Positions 14,663 through 24,725 are shown, counted from the first letter of the stretch. The stretch is DNA of 64,000 nucleotides from Cupriavidus yeoncheonensis (GCF_905397275.1 NZ_CAJPUY010000010.1:62001-126000), one strand, 5' to 3'. Notes: generated from the letters alone by a model not told the origin. Numbers and translations: made by a program.

Positions 14663-17254
14663 TTACTGGTCGGCCATGGCGGGCTGCAGCGGCAGCATGA
14701 TTTTAAACGTACAGCCGATGCCGTCGACATTGTTCTCGACCCACAACCTGCCCTGGTGGGATTCGATGATCGAGCGGCAGATGTTCAGCCCCATGCCCAT
14801 GCCGTCGGACTTGGTGCTGAAAAACGGTTCGAACAGTCGCTCCTTGGTGGCTTCGTCGACGCCGGGGCCCTGGTCGATCACGTCGATATGCACGTTGTTG
14901 CCGAACTCGCCCGGTTCCACGCGCGCATGCAGGCGCACCACGCCCCCGGCGCGCGGGGCTGGCATGCCGGACATGGCTTCCACGGCGTTCTTGAGCAGGT
15001 TCACCAGCACCTGTTCGATCAGCACGGGGTCCACGTAGATCAGCATGGGCGGCGCCGGCAGGCGCGTCAGGATGGTCACGCGCCGGCGCGTGGCCTCCAG
15101 GTCGGCCAGGCCCACGGCGTCGGCGGCGATGTCGTGCAGCGAGGCCTCGCGGCGCTGCGGCTGGCTGCGCTTAACGAAGCCGCGGATACGGCTGATGATG
15201 GTGCCGGCCCGCACGGCCTGCGCCGAGGTCTTTTCCAGGACCGGGATCAGGTCCTCGGGCGTGCTGCGGCCCGAATGCAGCCGCGCCACCGCGCCCATGC
15301 AGTAGTTGTTGATGGCGGCCAGCGGCTGGTTGAGTTCATGCGCAAGCGAAGACGCCATCTCGCCCATGGTGGTCAGGCGGCTGGTGAACTGCAGGCGCTC
15401 TTCATGCTGGCGGGTCATTTCCTCGGCCGCCTTGCGCATCGTGATGTCGGTGGCGATCTGCATCTGCGCCAGGTGGCCGTCCACCCACTGGATATAGCGG
15501 CGACGCACCTCGAACCACTTCTGCATGTCGGGCACGAATACTTCGCGCGCGTCCGAGGTGTAAGGCATCAGCTCGGACGCGGGCAGGCCGGCGTACGCGT
15601 CGACGTAGTCGGTGTTGTCGCTCGAGACCTGGTCCTTGTCGACCTCATCGCCGGCCAGCTTCAGGTGGCCATCGGCTTCCCAGCCGAACAGCTGGCGGTA
15701 GTAGCGGTTGGCGAACAGCAGTTCGGCCTTGTCGGTGGCCAGCACGGACACCGCGGCATCCAGGCTCTCCAGCACCGTGGTGAAGCGGTCATGCGCGGCG
15801 GCCAGTTCCTCGCGGGCGCGCTTGGGCTCGGTGATGTCCGTCATCGAGCTCATCCAGCCCGTGTGGCGGCCGCGGCTGTCCACCAGCGGCGACACGTACA
15901 TGCGCGAGAAGAAGCTGCTGCCGTCGCGGCGCATCACGCGCATTTCATAGCCGCCAACCGGGGACTTGCCCTGCAGCGTCAGGTCGATCTGCTTCTGCAT
16001 CTCCGCCTGGTCGTTCGGTGGCCAGTAGGGGAAGGGCGGCAGGCGGCCGACCAGGTCGTTCTCCTGCCAGCCGGTCATGCGGCAGAACGCCGGGTTGACG
16101 TAGGTGATGCGGCCGTTCAGGTCCAGCGCGCGCAGGCCGATCAGCATGGAGTTTTCCATGGCGCGCCGGAACGAGGTCTCGGCCAGCAGCGCGCGCTGCG
16201 CTTCGGAGCGGCGGCTGGTGTGCCGCCACATGCTCCAGAGGCTCCACAGCAGGAAGCAGGACAGTCCGACCACCAGCCACAGCAGCATGTTGTTGGGCAG
16301 GTTGGACGGCGGCGGGTAGGCGTCGGCGCGCAGCGACAGCGAGTGGCCGGGCGGGTCGAGCAGCACCTCATAAGAGAGCGCATTGCCAGGCACCGGACGC
16401 AGCGAAGTGCTGGCGCGCGTCTGGTTGTTCCTGTCGATCAGCGAGAACCGGTAGCGCTCGGTCAGTTCCGGCGGCAGCAGGTGCGTGAGGATGCCGTTGA
16501 TGGAATAGAGCGCGCCGATCGTGCCGAGGAACTCGTTGTCCCGCACGATCGGCACTTCCATCAGCATGAAGCTGTCGCCGCGGTCGTTGGTGAGCGGGCG
16601 CGAGTAGACCACGCGCTGGGTCTCGCGCGCGGCGTCGAAGGTGTCGAGCACCTCGGGTTCGAGCGGCTGGTCCTGGTTCTCGCGCAGCCTGGCCGCGAAC
16701 TCGGAAGTCGATGGCAGGGACCAGCGGCCACGGCGCGTGGCGTCGAGCCAGTTGATGAAGACGATCTCGGGGTTCTCGCGCAGGATTTCCTGCGCCGCGG
16801 TCCGGTATGCGCCCTGTTCGAGCTGCGCGGCGGCAATGTCGCGCGCCAGCGAGGCGAGCTGGTCCTGGTTGCTCAGCAGGGACAGCCGCACGCGCTGTTG
16901 CGCCCAGGCGGCGTCGCGGTACAGGGCGTCGCGCTGCTGCTGGCGCTCGGTCTCGTGCAGTGACCAGAGGATGACGCCCATCGCCGCGCTGAACAGCACG
17001 ATGGCCACCAGCGGGATGAACATGAACCAGCTCGTGGCGACCAGGTTGCGCCAGCGCAGCCACCAGAGGCCGCGCGGCGGAACGCCCACGGTGCCGCCGT
17101 CATCGACCTGTGCCATCGTGTCGATGGCGCCCAGCGTGCTGGCCGGCGGCGCGGCATGCGCGCCATCGCCTCCGGCTGCCCTGCCCGTGTCGGAGGCGGT
17201 GGGGGGGAGGATGGCTGCGCGCAGGCTGGACAGGAAACGATCGAAAAACGACAT
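14663..17254 (-). CDS. PAS-domain membrane sensor histidine kinase
   Basis: An 863-residue kinase. One transmembrane segment at about 70-95 and another at about 318-338 flank a periplasmic sensor part. Two PAS domains follow (about 365-480 and 485-600), then the dimerisation box with phospho-acceptor His639 (SLAHELNQPL) and a HATPase domain with DQGPGVDE and GMGMGLNI. The HELNQP variant is typical of FixL/DctB-type kinases. It probably phosphorylates the FixJ-type protein encoded downstream. The gene is divergent from aceE, so the pair may sense a central-carbon or redox signal. Confidence 0.9.
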   Translation of the reverse strand: MSFFDRFLSSLRAAILPPTASDTGRAAGGDGAHAAPPASTLGAIDTMAQVDDGGTVGVPPRGLWWLRWRNLVATSWFMFIPLVAIVLFSAAMGVILWSLHETERQQQRDALYRDAAWAQQRVRLSLLSNQDQLASLARDIAAAQLEQGAYRTAAQEILRENPEIVFINWLDATRRGRWSLPSTSEFAARLRENQDQPLEPEVLDTFDAARETQRVVYSRPLTNDRGDSFMLMEVPIVRDNEFLGTIGALYSINGILTHLLPPELTERYRFSLIDRNNQTRASTSLRPVPGNALSYEVLLDPPGHSLSLRADAYPPPSNLPNNMLLWLVVGLSCFLLWSLWSMWRHTSRRSEAQRALLAETSFRRAMENSMLIGLRALDLNGRITYVNPAFCRMTGWQENDLVGRLPPFPYWPPNDQAEMQKQIDLTLQGKSPVGGYEMRVMRRDGSSFFSRMYVSPLVDSRGRHTGWMSSMTDITEPKRAREELAAAHDRFTTVLESLDAAVSVLATDKAELLFANRYYRQLFGWEADGHLKLAGDEVDKDQVSSDNTDYVDAYAGLPASELMPYTSDAREVFVPDMQKWFEVRRRYIQWVDGHLAQMQIATDITMRKAAEEMTRQHEERLQFTSRLTTMGEMASSLAHELNQPLAAINNYCMGAVARLHSGRSTPEDLIPVLEKTSAQAVRAGTIISRIRGFVKRSQPQRREASLHDIAADAVGLADLEATRRRVTILTRLPAPPMLIYVDPVLIEQVLVNLLKNAVEAMSGMPAPRAGGVVRLHARVEPGEFGNNVHIDVIDQGPGVDEATKERLFEPFFSTKSDGMGMGLNICRSIIESHQGRLWVENNVDGIGCTFKIMLPLQPAMADQ

Positions 17255-17413
17255 GACAGGGATTGACGGCTGACCGGCCAGTGTAGCGGGATTATTGCGG
17301 TGCGTCGCTTGGGGAAAGCGCCAATGAAATCAAGGAAAAGACTGGCGACGCGACCGCGCTTGTCCCGGGCGGGCGGCCACAGCCCGTGTGAAGTTTGGTG
17401 CGCCGCGACAATA

Positions 17414-17484
17414 TTTCACATCGTAAAAAACGATACCGCAATTTGAAAATTTCACTTGTGCTGGCCATTCTGCTTCCATAGAAT
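17414..17484 (+). promoter_or_regulatory. aceE promoter with operator-like palindrome
   Basis: TTGTGC (17456-17461), a 17-bp spacer and TAGAAT (17479-17484) form a good sigma-70 promoter. Directly upstream is the 11-bp palindrome TGAAAATTTCA (17444-17454), and further up TCACATCGT (17416-17424), part of an ATCGT-N5-ACGAT inverted repeat. The same two words recur between iclR and lutA. The rest of the 414-bp gap (17255-17668) shows no gene; the mRNA leader would be about 180 nt. Confidence 0.6.
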
Positions 17485-17668
17485 CGGTTCGACCAAAAAC
17501 GCGGGCGGTAACCATGCGCCTGCCGCGCGGAGGGTTCGGAACAGGACTCCCGGCGGCGGCTCCGATGCAAGGCGCTGCGGCGACGCATCCGCAAGTCATA
17601 CCCCGTCACCCCGGGGCCCAAATGCCAAAAGCCAGGGCCCCGGAGCAGGAATTCACCAGGAGACAGTC

Positions 17669-20356
17669 ATGTCCGCCGTACCCGAGCAGATTCTCGGCGC
17701 TTCCAGCGCCAACGACGCCGATCCCCAGGAAACCCATGAGTGGCTGGACGCCCTGCAGGGCGTTCTGGGCGCCGAAGGCCCGGCGCGTGCCGCCTTCCTG
17801 ATCGACAAGCAGATCGAGTACGCGCGCGTGAACGGCGTTACCCAGCCGTTCCACGCCGAAACCCAGTACATCAACACGATTCCGGTCGAGCAGCAGGCCC
17901 GCATCCCTGGCGACCAGGACATCGAGCACCGCATTCGCTCGTACACGCGCTGGAACGCCATGGCGATGGTGCTGCGCGCCAACAAGCACACCAACGTCGG
18001 CGGCCACATCTCGTCGTTCGCCTCGGCCGCGACGCTGTATGACGTCGGCTACAACCATTTCTGGCGTGCCCCGTCGGAGCAGAGCGGCGGCGACCTGGTC
18101 TTCGTGCAGGGCCATTCGGCGCCGGGCGTGTACTCGCGCGCGTTCCTGCTTGGCCGCCTGACGCCTGACCAGCTCGACAACTTCCGCCAGGAAGTGGACG
18201 GCAAGGGCATCTCGTCCTACCCGCACCCGTGGCTGATGCCGGACTTCTGGCAATTCCCGACGGTGTCGATGGGCCTGGGCCCGATCATGGCCATCTACCA
18301 GGCCCGCTTCATGAAGTACCTGGACAGCCGCGGCCTGGCCAAGGCCGGCGACCGCAAGGTCTGGGCCTTCCTGGGCGACGGCGAGACCGACGAGCCGGAA
18401 TCGCTGGGCGCGATCGGCATGGCCGGCCGCGAGAAGCTGGACAACCTGGTCTTTGTCATCAACTGCAACCTGCAGCGCCTGGACGGCCCGGTGCGCGGCA
18501 ACGGCAAGATCATCCAGGAACTGGAATCCGAGTTCCGTGGTGCCGGCTGGAACGTGATCAAGGTGGTGTGGGGCAGCAAGTGGGATTCCCTGCTGGCGCG
18601 CGACACCAAGGGCCTGCTGATGAAGCGCATGATGGATTGCGTGGACGGCGAGTACCAGACCATGAAGGCCAAGGACGGCGCCTACGTCCGCGAGCACTTC
18701 TTCAACACGCCTGAACTGAAGGCGATGGTCGCCGACTGGTCCGACGACGACATCTGGCGCCTGAACCGCGGCGGCCACGATCCGCACAAGATCTACGCCG
18801 CCTACAAGGCCGCCAGCGAGCACACGGGCCAGCCGACGCTGATCCTGGCCAAGACCATCAAGGGCTATGGCATGGGCGACGCCGGCCAGGCCATGAACGT
18901 GGCCCACCAGCAGAAGAAGATGCCGGTGGACGCGATCCGCAAGTTCCGCGACCAGTTCAGCATCCCGGTGCCGGACGACAAGCTCGACGAGGTGCCGTAC
19001 ATCACCTTCGAGGAAGGTTCGAAGGAACTGGAATACATGCGCCAGGCGCGCATGAACCTGGGTGGCTACCTGCCGGCACGCCGCCAGAAGGCCGAAGCCC
19101 TGCAGGTGCCGCAGCTGTCCGCGTTCGATGCGCTGCTCAAGGCCACCGGCGAAGGCCGCGAAGTATCCACCACCATGGCCTTCGTGCGGATCCTGAACAC
19201 GCTGCTCAAGGACAAGCAGATCGGCAAGCACGTGGTGCCCATCGTGCCGGACGAGTCGCGCACCTTCGGCATGGAAGGCCTGTTCCGCCAGATCGGCATC
19301 TGGAACCAGCAAGGCCAGAAGTACGTGCCGGAAGACCATGACCAGCTGATGTTTTACAAGGAATCGCAGACTGGCCAGGTCCTGCAGGAAGGCATCAACG
19401 AAGCCGGTGCCATGTGCGACTGGATCGCGGCCGCCACGTCGTACTCGACGCACGGCGTGCAGATGATCCCGTTCTACATCTACTACTCGATGTTCGGCAT
19501 CCAGCGTATCGGCGACCTGTGCTGGGCCGCTGCCGACATGCGTTCGCGCGGCTTCCTGCTGGGCGGCACCGCCGGCCGCACCACGCTGAACGGCGAAGGC
19601 CTGCAGCACGAGGACGGCCACTCGCACGTATTCCACGCCGTGATCCCGAACTGCATCTCGTACGACCCCACCTTCCAGTACGAGCTGGCGGTCATCATGC
19701 ACGACGGCCTGCGCCGCATGTACGCCGAGCAGGAAGACGTCTACTACTATCTGACGGTGATGAACGAGAACTACGAGCATCCGGAAATGCCGGCTGGCGT
19801 AGAGCAGGACATCGTCAAGGGCATGTACCAGTTCCGCAAGGGCGTCGAGAACAGCAACGCGCCGCGCGTGCAGCTGCTGGGCTCGGGCACGATCTTCCGC
19901 GAGGTGATCGCCGCCGCCGACCTGCTGAAGAAGGACTGGGGCGTCGAATCCGATCTGTGGAGCTGCCCGAGCTTTACCGAGCTGGCCCGCGAAGGCCACG
20001 CCGCCGAGCGCCACAACCTGCTGAACCCGGCCGGGACCCAGCGCGAGTCGTTCGTCGCGCAGCAACTGAAGTCGGCCCGCGGCCCGGTCATTGCCTCGAC
20101 CGACTATGTGCGTGCGTTCGCCGAACAGATCCGTCCGTTCGTGCCGCGCCGCTACGTGGTGCTGGGCACCGACGGCTTCGGCCGCTCGGACACCCGCGAA
20201 AAGCTGCGCCACTTCTTCGAGGTGGATCGCCACTGGGTCACGCTGGCCGCGCTGAAGGCGCTGGCCGACGAGGGCGCCATCAGCCGCGACAAGGTGGCTG
20301 AAGCGATCAAGAAGTACAACCTCGACCCGAACAAGCCGAATCCGATGTCGGTCTGA
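17669..20356 (+). CDS. aceE: Pyruvate dehydrogenase E1 component, homodimeric type
   Basis: An 895-residue thiamine-diphosphate enzyme that decarboxylates pyruvate and passes the acetyl group to the lipoyl arms of E2. The ThDP/Mg motif GDGETDEPES starts at residue 236. The length and the single-chain layout are those of the gamma/beta-proteobacterial E1. The ATG at 17669 has AGGAG 6 nt upstream; the longer frame from 17456 runs through the promoter. It heads the aceE-aceF-BPH-lpdA operon. Confidence 0.97.
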   Translation: MSAVPEQILGASSANDADPQETHEWLDALQGVLGAEGPARAAFLIDKQIEYARVNGVTQPFHAETQYINTIPVEQQARIPGDQDIEHRIRSYTRWNAMAMVLRANKHTNVGGHISSFASAATLYDVGYNHFWRAPSEQSGGDLVFVQGHSAPGVYSRAFLLGRLTPDQLDNFRQEVDGKGISSYPHPWLMPDFWQFPTVSMGLGPIMAIYQARFMKYLDSRGLAKAGDRKVWAFLGDGETDEPESLGAIGMAGREKLDNLVFVINCNLQRLDGPVRGNGKIIQELESEFRGAGWNVIKVVWGSKWDSLLARDTKGLLMKRMMDCVDGEYQTMKAKDGAYVREHFFNTPELKAMVADWSDDDIWRLNRGGHDPHKIYAAYKAASEHTGQPTLILAKTIKGYGMGDAGQAMNVAHQQKKMPVDAIRKFRDQFSIPVPDDKLDEVPYITFEEGSKELEYMRQARMNLGGYLPARRQKAEALQVPQLSAFDALLKATGEGREVSTTMAFVRILNTLLKDKQIGKHVVPIVPDESRTFGMEGLFRQIGIWNQQGQKYVPEDHDQLMFYKESQTGQVLQEGINEAGAMCDWIAAATSYSTHGVQMIPFYIYYSMFGIQRIGDLCWAAADMRSRGFLLGGTAGRTTLNGEGLQHEDGHSHVFHAVIPNCISYDPTFQYELAVIMHDGLRRMYAEQEDVYYYLTVMNENYEHPEMPAGVEQDIVKGMYQFRKGVENSNAPRVQLLGSGTIFREVIAAADLLKKDWGVESDLWSCPSFTELAREGHAAERHNLLNPAGTQRESFVAQQLKSARGPVIASTDYVRAFAEQIRPFVPRRYVVLGTDGFGRSDTREKLRHFFEVDRHWVTLAALKALADEGAISRDKVAEAIKKYNLDPNKPNPMSV

Positions 20357-20520
20357 CCGGCTTCCTGCACCAACCCCCCGCAGTACGGCAACGCCGTGCC
20401 GCGGGCGCCCCGGAACTTCCGGTGGCGCCTTGCGGCACAGCGGCGTGACAGATGCGGGCGGCGAGCGTAATCTCGCCGCTTGCGGATGTCGCGCGTGCCG
20501 GCCTGCCCAGGAGACACTGA

Positions 20521-22176
20521 ATGAGTCAAGCGATTGAAATCAAGGTGCCGGACATCGGCGACTATGACGCCGTTCCCGTCATTGAAGTGCATGTGAAACC
20601 CGGCGACAGCATCAACGCGGAAGACGCGCTGGTCACGCTGGAATCGGACAAGGCCACCATGGACGTGCCCTCGCCGCAAGCCGGCGTGGTCAAGGAAGTC
20701 CGCATCAAGGTGGGCGACAACGTATCCGAAGGCTCCGTGCTGGTGATGCTGGAAGCCGCCGGCGCTGCCGCGCCGGCCCCGGCTCCCGCAGCTGCTGCGC
20801 CGGCTCCCGCTCCGGCCCAGGCCGCAGCGCCCGCCCCGGCACCGGCCGCCGCCCCGGCGCCTGCTGCCGCGCCCGCCCTGGGCGGCACCATTGAAGTCAA
20901 GGTTCCCGATATCGGCGACTACGACGCGGTCCCCGTGATCGAAGTCCACGTCAAGCCGGGCGACACGATCAACGCCGAAGACGCCGTCGTCACGCTGGAA
21001 TCGGACAAGGCCACCATGGACGTGCCGTCCCCGCAAGGCGGCGTGGTCAAGGAAGTCAAGGTCAAGGTGGGCGACAACGTGTCCGAGGGCACGCTGCTGA
21101 TCCTGCTGGAAGGCGCCGCTGGCGCAGCCGCGCCGGCTCCCGCCGCCGCCGCACCCGCCCCGGCTCCCGCTGCAGCGCCTGCCCAGGCCCCGGCGCCCGT
21201 GGCCGCTGCGCCGGCTCCGGCAGCGCCCGCCGCAGCCCCGGCCGGCGTGACCGGCAAGGCCGCGCACGCATCGCCGTCGGTGCGCAAGTTCGCGCGCGAA
21301 CTGGGCGTGGATGTTTCCCGCGTGCCGGGAACTGGCCCGAAGAGCCGCATCACCCAGGAAGACGTGCAGCGCTACGTCAAGGGCGTGATGACCGGCCAGG
21401 CCGCTGCGCCCGCGCAGGCCGCGGCTGGCGGTGGTGGCGGCGAACTCGGCCTGCTGCCGTGGCCGAAGGTCGATTTCACGCGCTTCGGCGAGGTCGAAAG
21501 CAAGGCCCTGTCGCGCATCAAGAAGATCTCGGGCGCCAACCTGCACCGCAACTGGGTCATGATCCCGCACGTCACCAACCATGACGAAGCGGACATCACC
21601 GACCTGGAGGCCTTCCGCCTGCAGCTGAACAAGGAAAACGAGAAGTCCGGCGTCAAGGTGACGATGCTGGCGTTCATGATCAAGGCCACCGTGGCGGCGC
21701 TGAAGAAGTTCCCGAACTTCAATGCCTCGCTCGACGGCGACAACCTGGTGCTGAAGAAGTATTTCAACATCGGTTTCGCGGCCGATACGCCGAACGGCCT
21801 GGTCGTGCCGGTCATCAAGGACGCCGACAAGAAGGGCGTGCTCGAGATCAGCCAGGAAATGGGCGAACTGGCCAAGCTGGCGCGCGACGGCAAGCTCAAG
21901 CCCGACCAGATGCAGGGCGGCTGCTTCTCGATCTCGTCGCTGGGCGGCATTGGCGGCACGTACTTCACGCCGATCATCAACGCGCCGGAAGTGGCCATCA
22001 TGGGCGTGTGCAAGTCGTACCAGAAGCCGGTGTGGGACGGCAAGCAGTTCGCGCCGCGCCTGACGCTGCCGCTGTCGCTGTCGTGGGACCACCGCGTGAT
22101 CGACGGCGCCGAGGCGGCCCGCTTCAATACGTACTTCGGGCAACTGCTGGCGGACTTCCGCCGCATCCTTCTCTAA
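20521..22176 (+). CDS. aceF: Pyruvate dehydrogenase E2, dihydrolipoamide acetyltransferase
   Basis: A 551-residue core subunit. Two nearly identical lipoyl domains carry lysines K44 and K163 (ESDKATMD), each followed by a long Ala/Pro swinging linker. The peripheral-subunit-binding domain lies at about 250-290, and the catalytic domain ends with WDHRVIDG (His524, Asp528). It transfers acetyl groups to CoA. The 164-bp gap after aceE ends in an AGGAGA ribosome-binding site. The two lipoyl segments are also close at DNA level, so they arose by internal duplication. Confidence 0.97.
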   Translation: MSQAIEIKVPDIGDYDAVPVIEVHVKPGDSINAEDALVTLESDKATMDVPSPQAGVVKEVRIKVGDNVSEGSVLVMLEAAGAAAPAPAPAAAAPAPAPAQAAAPAPAPAAAPAPAAAPALGGTIEVKVPDIGDYDAVPVIEVHVKPGDTINAEDAVVTLESDKATMDVPSPQGGVVKEVKVKVGDNVSEGTLLILLEGAAGAAAPAPAAAAPAPAPAAAPAQAPAPVAAAPAPAAPAAAPAGVTGKAAHASPSVRKFARELGVDVSRVPGTGPKSRITQEDVQRYVKGVMTGQAAAPAQAAAGGGGGELGLLPWPKVDFTRFGEVESKALSRIKKISGANLHRNWVMIPHVTNHDEADITDLEAFRLQLNKENEKSGVKVTMLAFMIKATVAALKKFPNFNASLDGDNLVLKKYFNIGFAADTPNGLVVPVIKDADKKGVLEISQEMGELAKLARDGKLKPDQMQGGCFSISSLGGIGGTYFTPIINAPEVAIMGVCKSYQKPVWDGKQFAPRLTLPLSLSWDHRVIDGAEAARFNTYFGQLLADFRRILL

Positions 22177-22238
22177 GGGGCCGCGGCCATGTCCATGACG
22201 GGCATGGCCCTGGCGCTTGCAGCCGAGCGAGGCGAGCC

Positions 22239-22856
22239 ATGACTACCTGTGTCGTCGTCAGGAAGGGTGCCGAGGTGGCGATTGCGGCCGATGCGCTGGT
22301 CACGTTCGGTGACACGCGCCTGTCGCGCGCCTACGAGCGCAACCAGAAGGTGTTTCCGATCGGCGACAGCTTTATCGCGCTGGCCGGCACCACGGCGCAC
22401 TTCCCGGTCATGCGCGCCTTGCTGGCGGGAATGGGCGAGGAATGCCGGCTCGGGTCGCGCGACGATGTGTTCCGGACCTTCCTGAAGGTGCATGAGAAGC
22501 TCAAGTCGGAGTACTTCATCAACACCAAGGAAGATGAGGATGATCCGTACGAGTCGTCGCAGATCGTCTGCCTGATCGCCAACCCGGCCGGGATCTTCGG
22601 CGTCTACTCGTACCGCGAGGTGTTTTCGTTCGACCGTTTCTGGGGCATCGGCTCGGGCCGCAACTATGCGCTGGGGGCCATGCATGCGGTCTACGACAAG
22701 CCCGAACTGGACGCCGCCGCCATTGCACGCATCGGTGTCGATGCCGGCATCGAGTTCGACAAGAGTTCGGCGGGCCCGATTGAAATCCATACCGTAGGGC
22801 TGCACGAGGCCGGCGCCACCGGCGCAGCGGCAACCAACAACGACGGCGCGCCCTGA
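22239..22856 (+). CDS. BPH, beta-proteobacterial proteasome homologue
   Basis: A 205-residue Ntn-hydrolase of the proteasome/HslV superfamily. After removal of Met1 the N-terminus is TTCVVVRKG, with Thr1 as nucleophile, Asp17 (AIAADALVTFGD) and a Lys (NQKVF, residue 36 of the mature chain) in place of the proteasome Lys33. The SYREVFSF and GSGRNYALGAM segments fit the fold. Known BPH proteins form tetradecameric double rings; their substrates are not settled. No unfoldase gene is beside it. It lies in the PDH operon, 62 nt after aceF and 35 nt before lpdA, with a GAGG box upstream. Confidence 0.85.
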   Translation: MTTCVVVRKGAEVAIAADALVTFGDTRLSRAYERNQKVFPIGDSFIALAGTTAHFPVMRALLAGMGEECRLGSRDDVFRTFLKVHEKLKSEYFINTKEDEDDPYESSQIVCLIANPAGIFGVYSYREVFSFDRFWGIGSGRNYALGAMHAVYDKPELDAAAIARIGVDAGIEFDKSSAGPIEIHTVGLHEAGATGAAATNNDGAP

Positions 22857-22891
22857 GGCCACGCAGGCCCGGCGCGCAATGAGGAGCAAAC

Positions 22892-24673
22892 ATGAGTGTG
22901 ATCGAAGTCAAGGTGCCGGATATCGGCGATTTCGACGCGGTGGAAGTGATCGAGGTCCTGGTCAAGCCGGGCGACACGGTCGAGCAGGAACAGTCGCTGA
23001 TCGTGCTCGAGTCGGACAAGGCCAGCATGGAAGTGCCGTCATCGGCTGCCGGCAAGGTCGTCGACGTGCGCGTGAAGGTGGGCGACAAGATCGGCCAGGG
23101 CGCGGTGATCTGCACGGTGGAAGCGCAAGCTGCCGCCGCGGCCGCACCGGCTCCGGCCCCCGCGCCCGCCGCTGCGGCACCGGCGCCGTCGGCCGCCCCG
23201 GCTCCGGCACCGGTTGCCGCCAGCCACGCTGGTGGCGCGGACATCCAGTGCGACGTGCTGGTGCTGGGCGCCGGCCCCGGTGGCTACTCGGCTGCCTTCC
23301 GCGCTGCTGACCTGGGCATGAATACCGTACTGGTGGAACGCTACGCCACGCTCGGCGGCGTCTGCCTGAACGTCGGCTGCATCCCGTCCAAGGCACTGCT
23401 GCACAACGCGGCGGTGATCGACGAAGCCAAGGCGCTGGCCGCGCACGGCATCCTGTTCGGCGAAGCCAAGATCGACCTGGACGGCCTGCGCCACTACAAG
23501 AACCAGGTGGTCGGCAAGCTGACCGGCGGCCTGGCCGGCATGGCCAAGGCGCGCAAGGTGCAGGTGGTGCGCGGCATCGGCACCTTCCTCGATCCGCACC
23601 ACCTGGAAGTGGACGCGACCGAAGGCGAGGGCAAGCAGGCCACGGGCAAGAAGACCGTGATCCGCTTCGAGAAGGCCATCATCGCCGCCGGCAGCCAGGC
23701 GGTGAAGCTGCCGTTCATCCCGGAAGACCCGCGCATTGTCGATTCGACCGGCGCGCTGGAACTGCCCGAGGTGCCCAACAAGATGCTGGTCATCGGCGGC
23801 GGCATCATCGGCCTGGAAATGGCCACGGTGTACAGCACGCTGGGCGCGGATATCGACGTCGTCGAAATGCTGCCTGGCCTGATGAGCGGTGCCGACCGCG
23901 ACCTGGTCAAGGTCTGGGAGAAGAAGAACAAGGACCGTTTCGGCAAGGTCATGCTGAACACCAAGACCGTCGGGGTGGAAGCCAGGCCGGACGGCATCTA
24001 CGTGAAGTTCGAAGGCGAGCAGGCCCCGGCCGAGCCGCAGCGCTACGACCTGGTGCTGGTGTCGGTGGGCCGTTCGCCCAACGGCAAGCGCATCGGCGCC
24101 GAGAAGGCCGGCGTGGCCGTGACCGACCGCGGCTTCATCAACGTCGACCAGCAGATGCGCACCAATGTGCCGAATATCTTCGCGATCGGCGACGTGGTTG
24201 GCCAGCCGATGCTGGCGCACAAGGCGGTGCACGAGGCCCACGTGGCCGCGGAAGCCGCGCACGGTGAAAAGGCCTACTTCGATGCCAAGCAGATCCCGTC
24301 GGTGGCCTTCACCGATCCGGAAGTGGCCTGGGCCGGCCTGACCGAGGAGCAGTGCAAGGAGCAGGGCATCAAGTACAGCAAGGGCGTGTTCCCGTGGGCC
24401 GCCTCGGGCCGTGCCATTGCCAATGGCCGCGACGAGGGCTTCACCAAGCTGATCTTCGATGAGGAAACCCATCGCATCATCGGCGGCGGCATTGTCGGCA
24501 CGCACGCCGGCGACCTGATCAGCGAAGTCTGCCTGGCCATCGAGATGGGCGCGGACGCCGTGGATATCGGCAAGACGATCCACCCGCACCCGACGCTGGG
24601 CGAGTCGATCGGCATGGCCGCGGAAATCTACGAAGGCACCTGCACCGACGTACCGCCGCCGCGCAAGCGCTGA
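22892..24673 (+). CDS. lpdA: Dihydrolipoamide dehydrogenase (E3) with N-terminal lipoyl domain
   Basis: A 593-residue flavoprotein that re-oxidises dihydrolipoamide with NAD. It carries an extra N-terminal lipoyl domain (Lys43) and Ala/Pro linker, so it is longer than the usual E3 of about 470 residues. After FAD motif GAGPGG come the redox disulphide CLNVGC (Cys158, Cys163), the NAD motif GGGIIGLE, and the catalytic HPHPTLGE (His566, Glu571). It is the last gene of the PDH operon and is followed by a terminator. Confidence 0.97.
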   Translation: MSVIEVKVPDIGDFDAVEVIEVLVKPGDTVEQEQSLIVLESDKASMEVPSSAAGKVVDVRVKVGDKIGQGAVICTVEAQAAAAAAPAPAPAPAAAAPAPSAAPAPAPVAASHAGGADIQCDVLVLGAGPGGYSAAFRAADLGMNTVLVERYATLGGVCLNVGCIPSKALLHNAAVIDEAKALAAHGILFGEAKIDLDGLRHYKNQVVGKLTGGLAGMAKARKVQVVRGIGTFLDPHHLEVDATEGEGKQATGKKTVIRFEKAIIAAGSQAVKLPFIPEDPRIVDSTGALELPEVPNKMLVIGGGIIGLEMATVYSTLGADIDVVEMLPGLMSGADRDLVKVWEKKNKDRFGKVMLNTKTVGVEARPDGIYVKFEGEQAPAEPQRYDLVLVSVGRSPNGKRIGAEKAGVAVTDRGFINVDQQMRTNVPNIFAIGDVVGQPMLAHKAVHEAHVAAEAAHGEKAYFDAKQIPSVAFTDPEVAWAGLTEEQCKEQGIKYSKGVFPWAASGRAIANGRDEGFTKLIFDEETHRIIGGGIVGTHAGDLISEVCLAIEMGADAVDIGKTIHPHPTLGESIGMAAEIYEGTCTDVPPPRKR

Positions 24674-24696
24674 TAGCGGGCAAGCCGCAAGCGTCG

Positions 24697-24725
24697 AAAC
24701 CCGCCCGAGTGGCGGGTTTCATTTT
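24697..24725 (+). terminator. Intrinsic terminator of the PDH operon
   Basis: AAACCCGCC-N5-GGCGGGTTT followed by CATTTT, 24 nt after lpdA. Confidence 0.85.

Noticed and set aside
14645..16963. Plus-strand ORF of 772 codons opposite the sensor kinase
   Set aside because: It mirrors the kinase codons and has no family features.
17606..20233. Long minus-strand ORF (875 codons) opposite aceE
   Set aside because: It is an antisense shadow of the conserved aceE frame with a His/Val/Arg-rich composition; no ribosome-binding site or motif.
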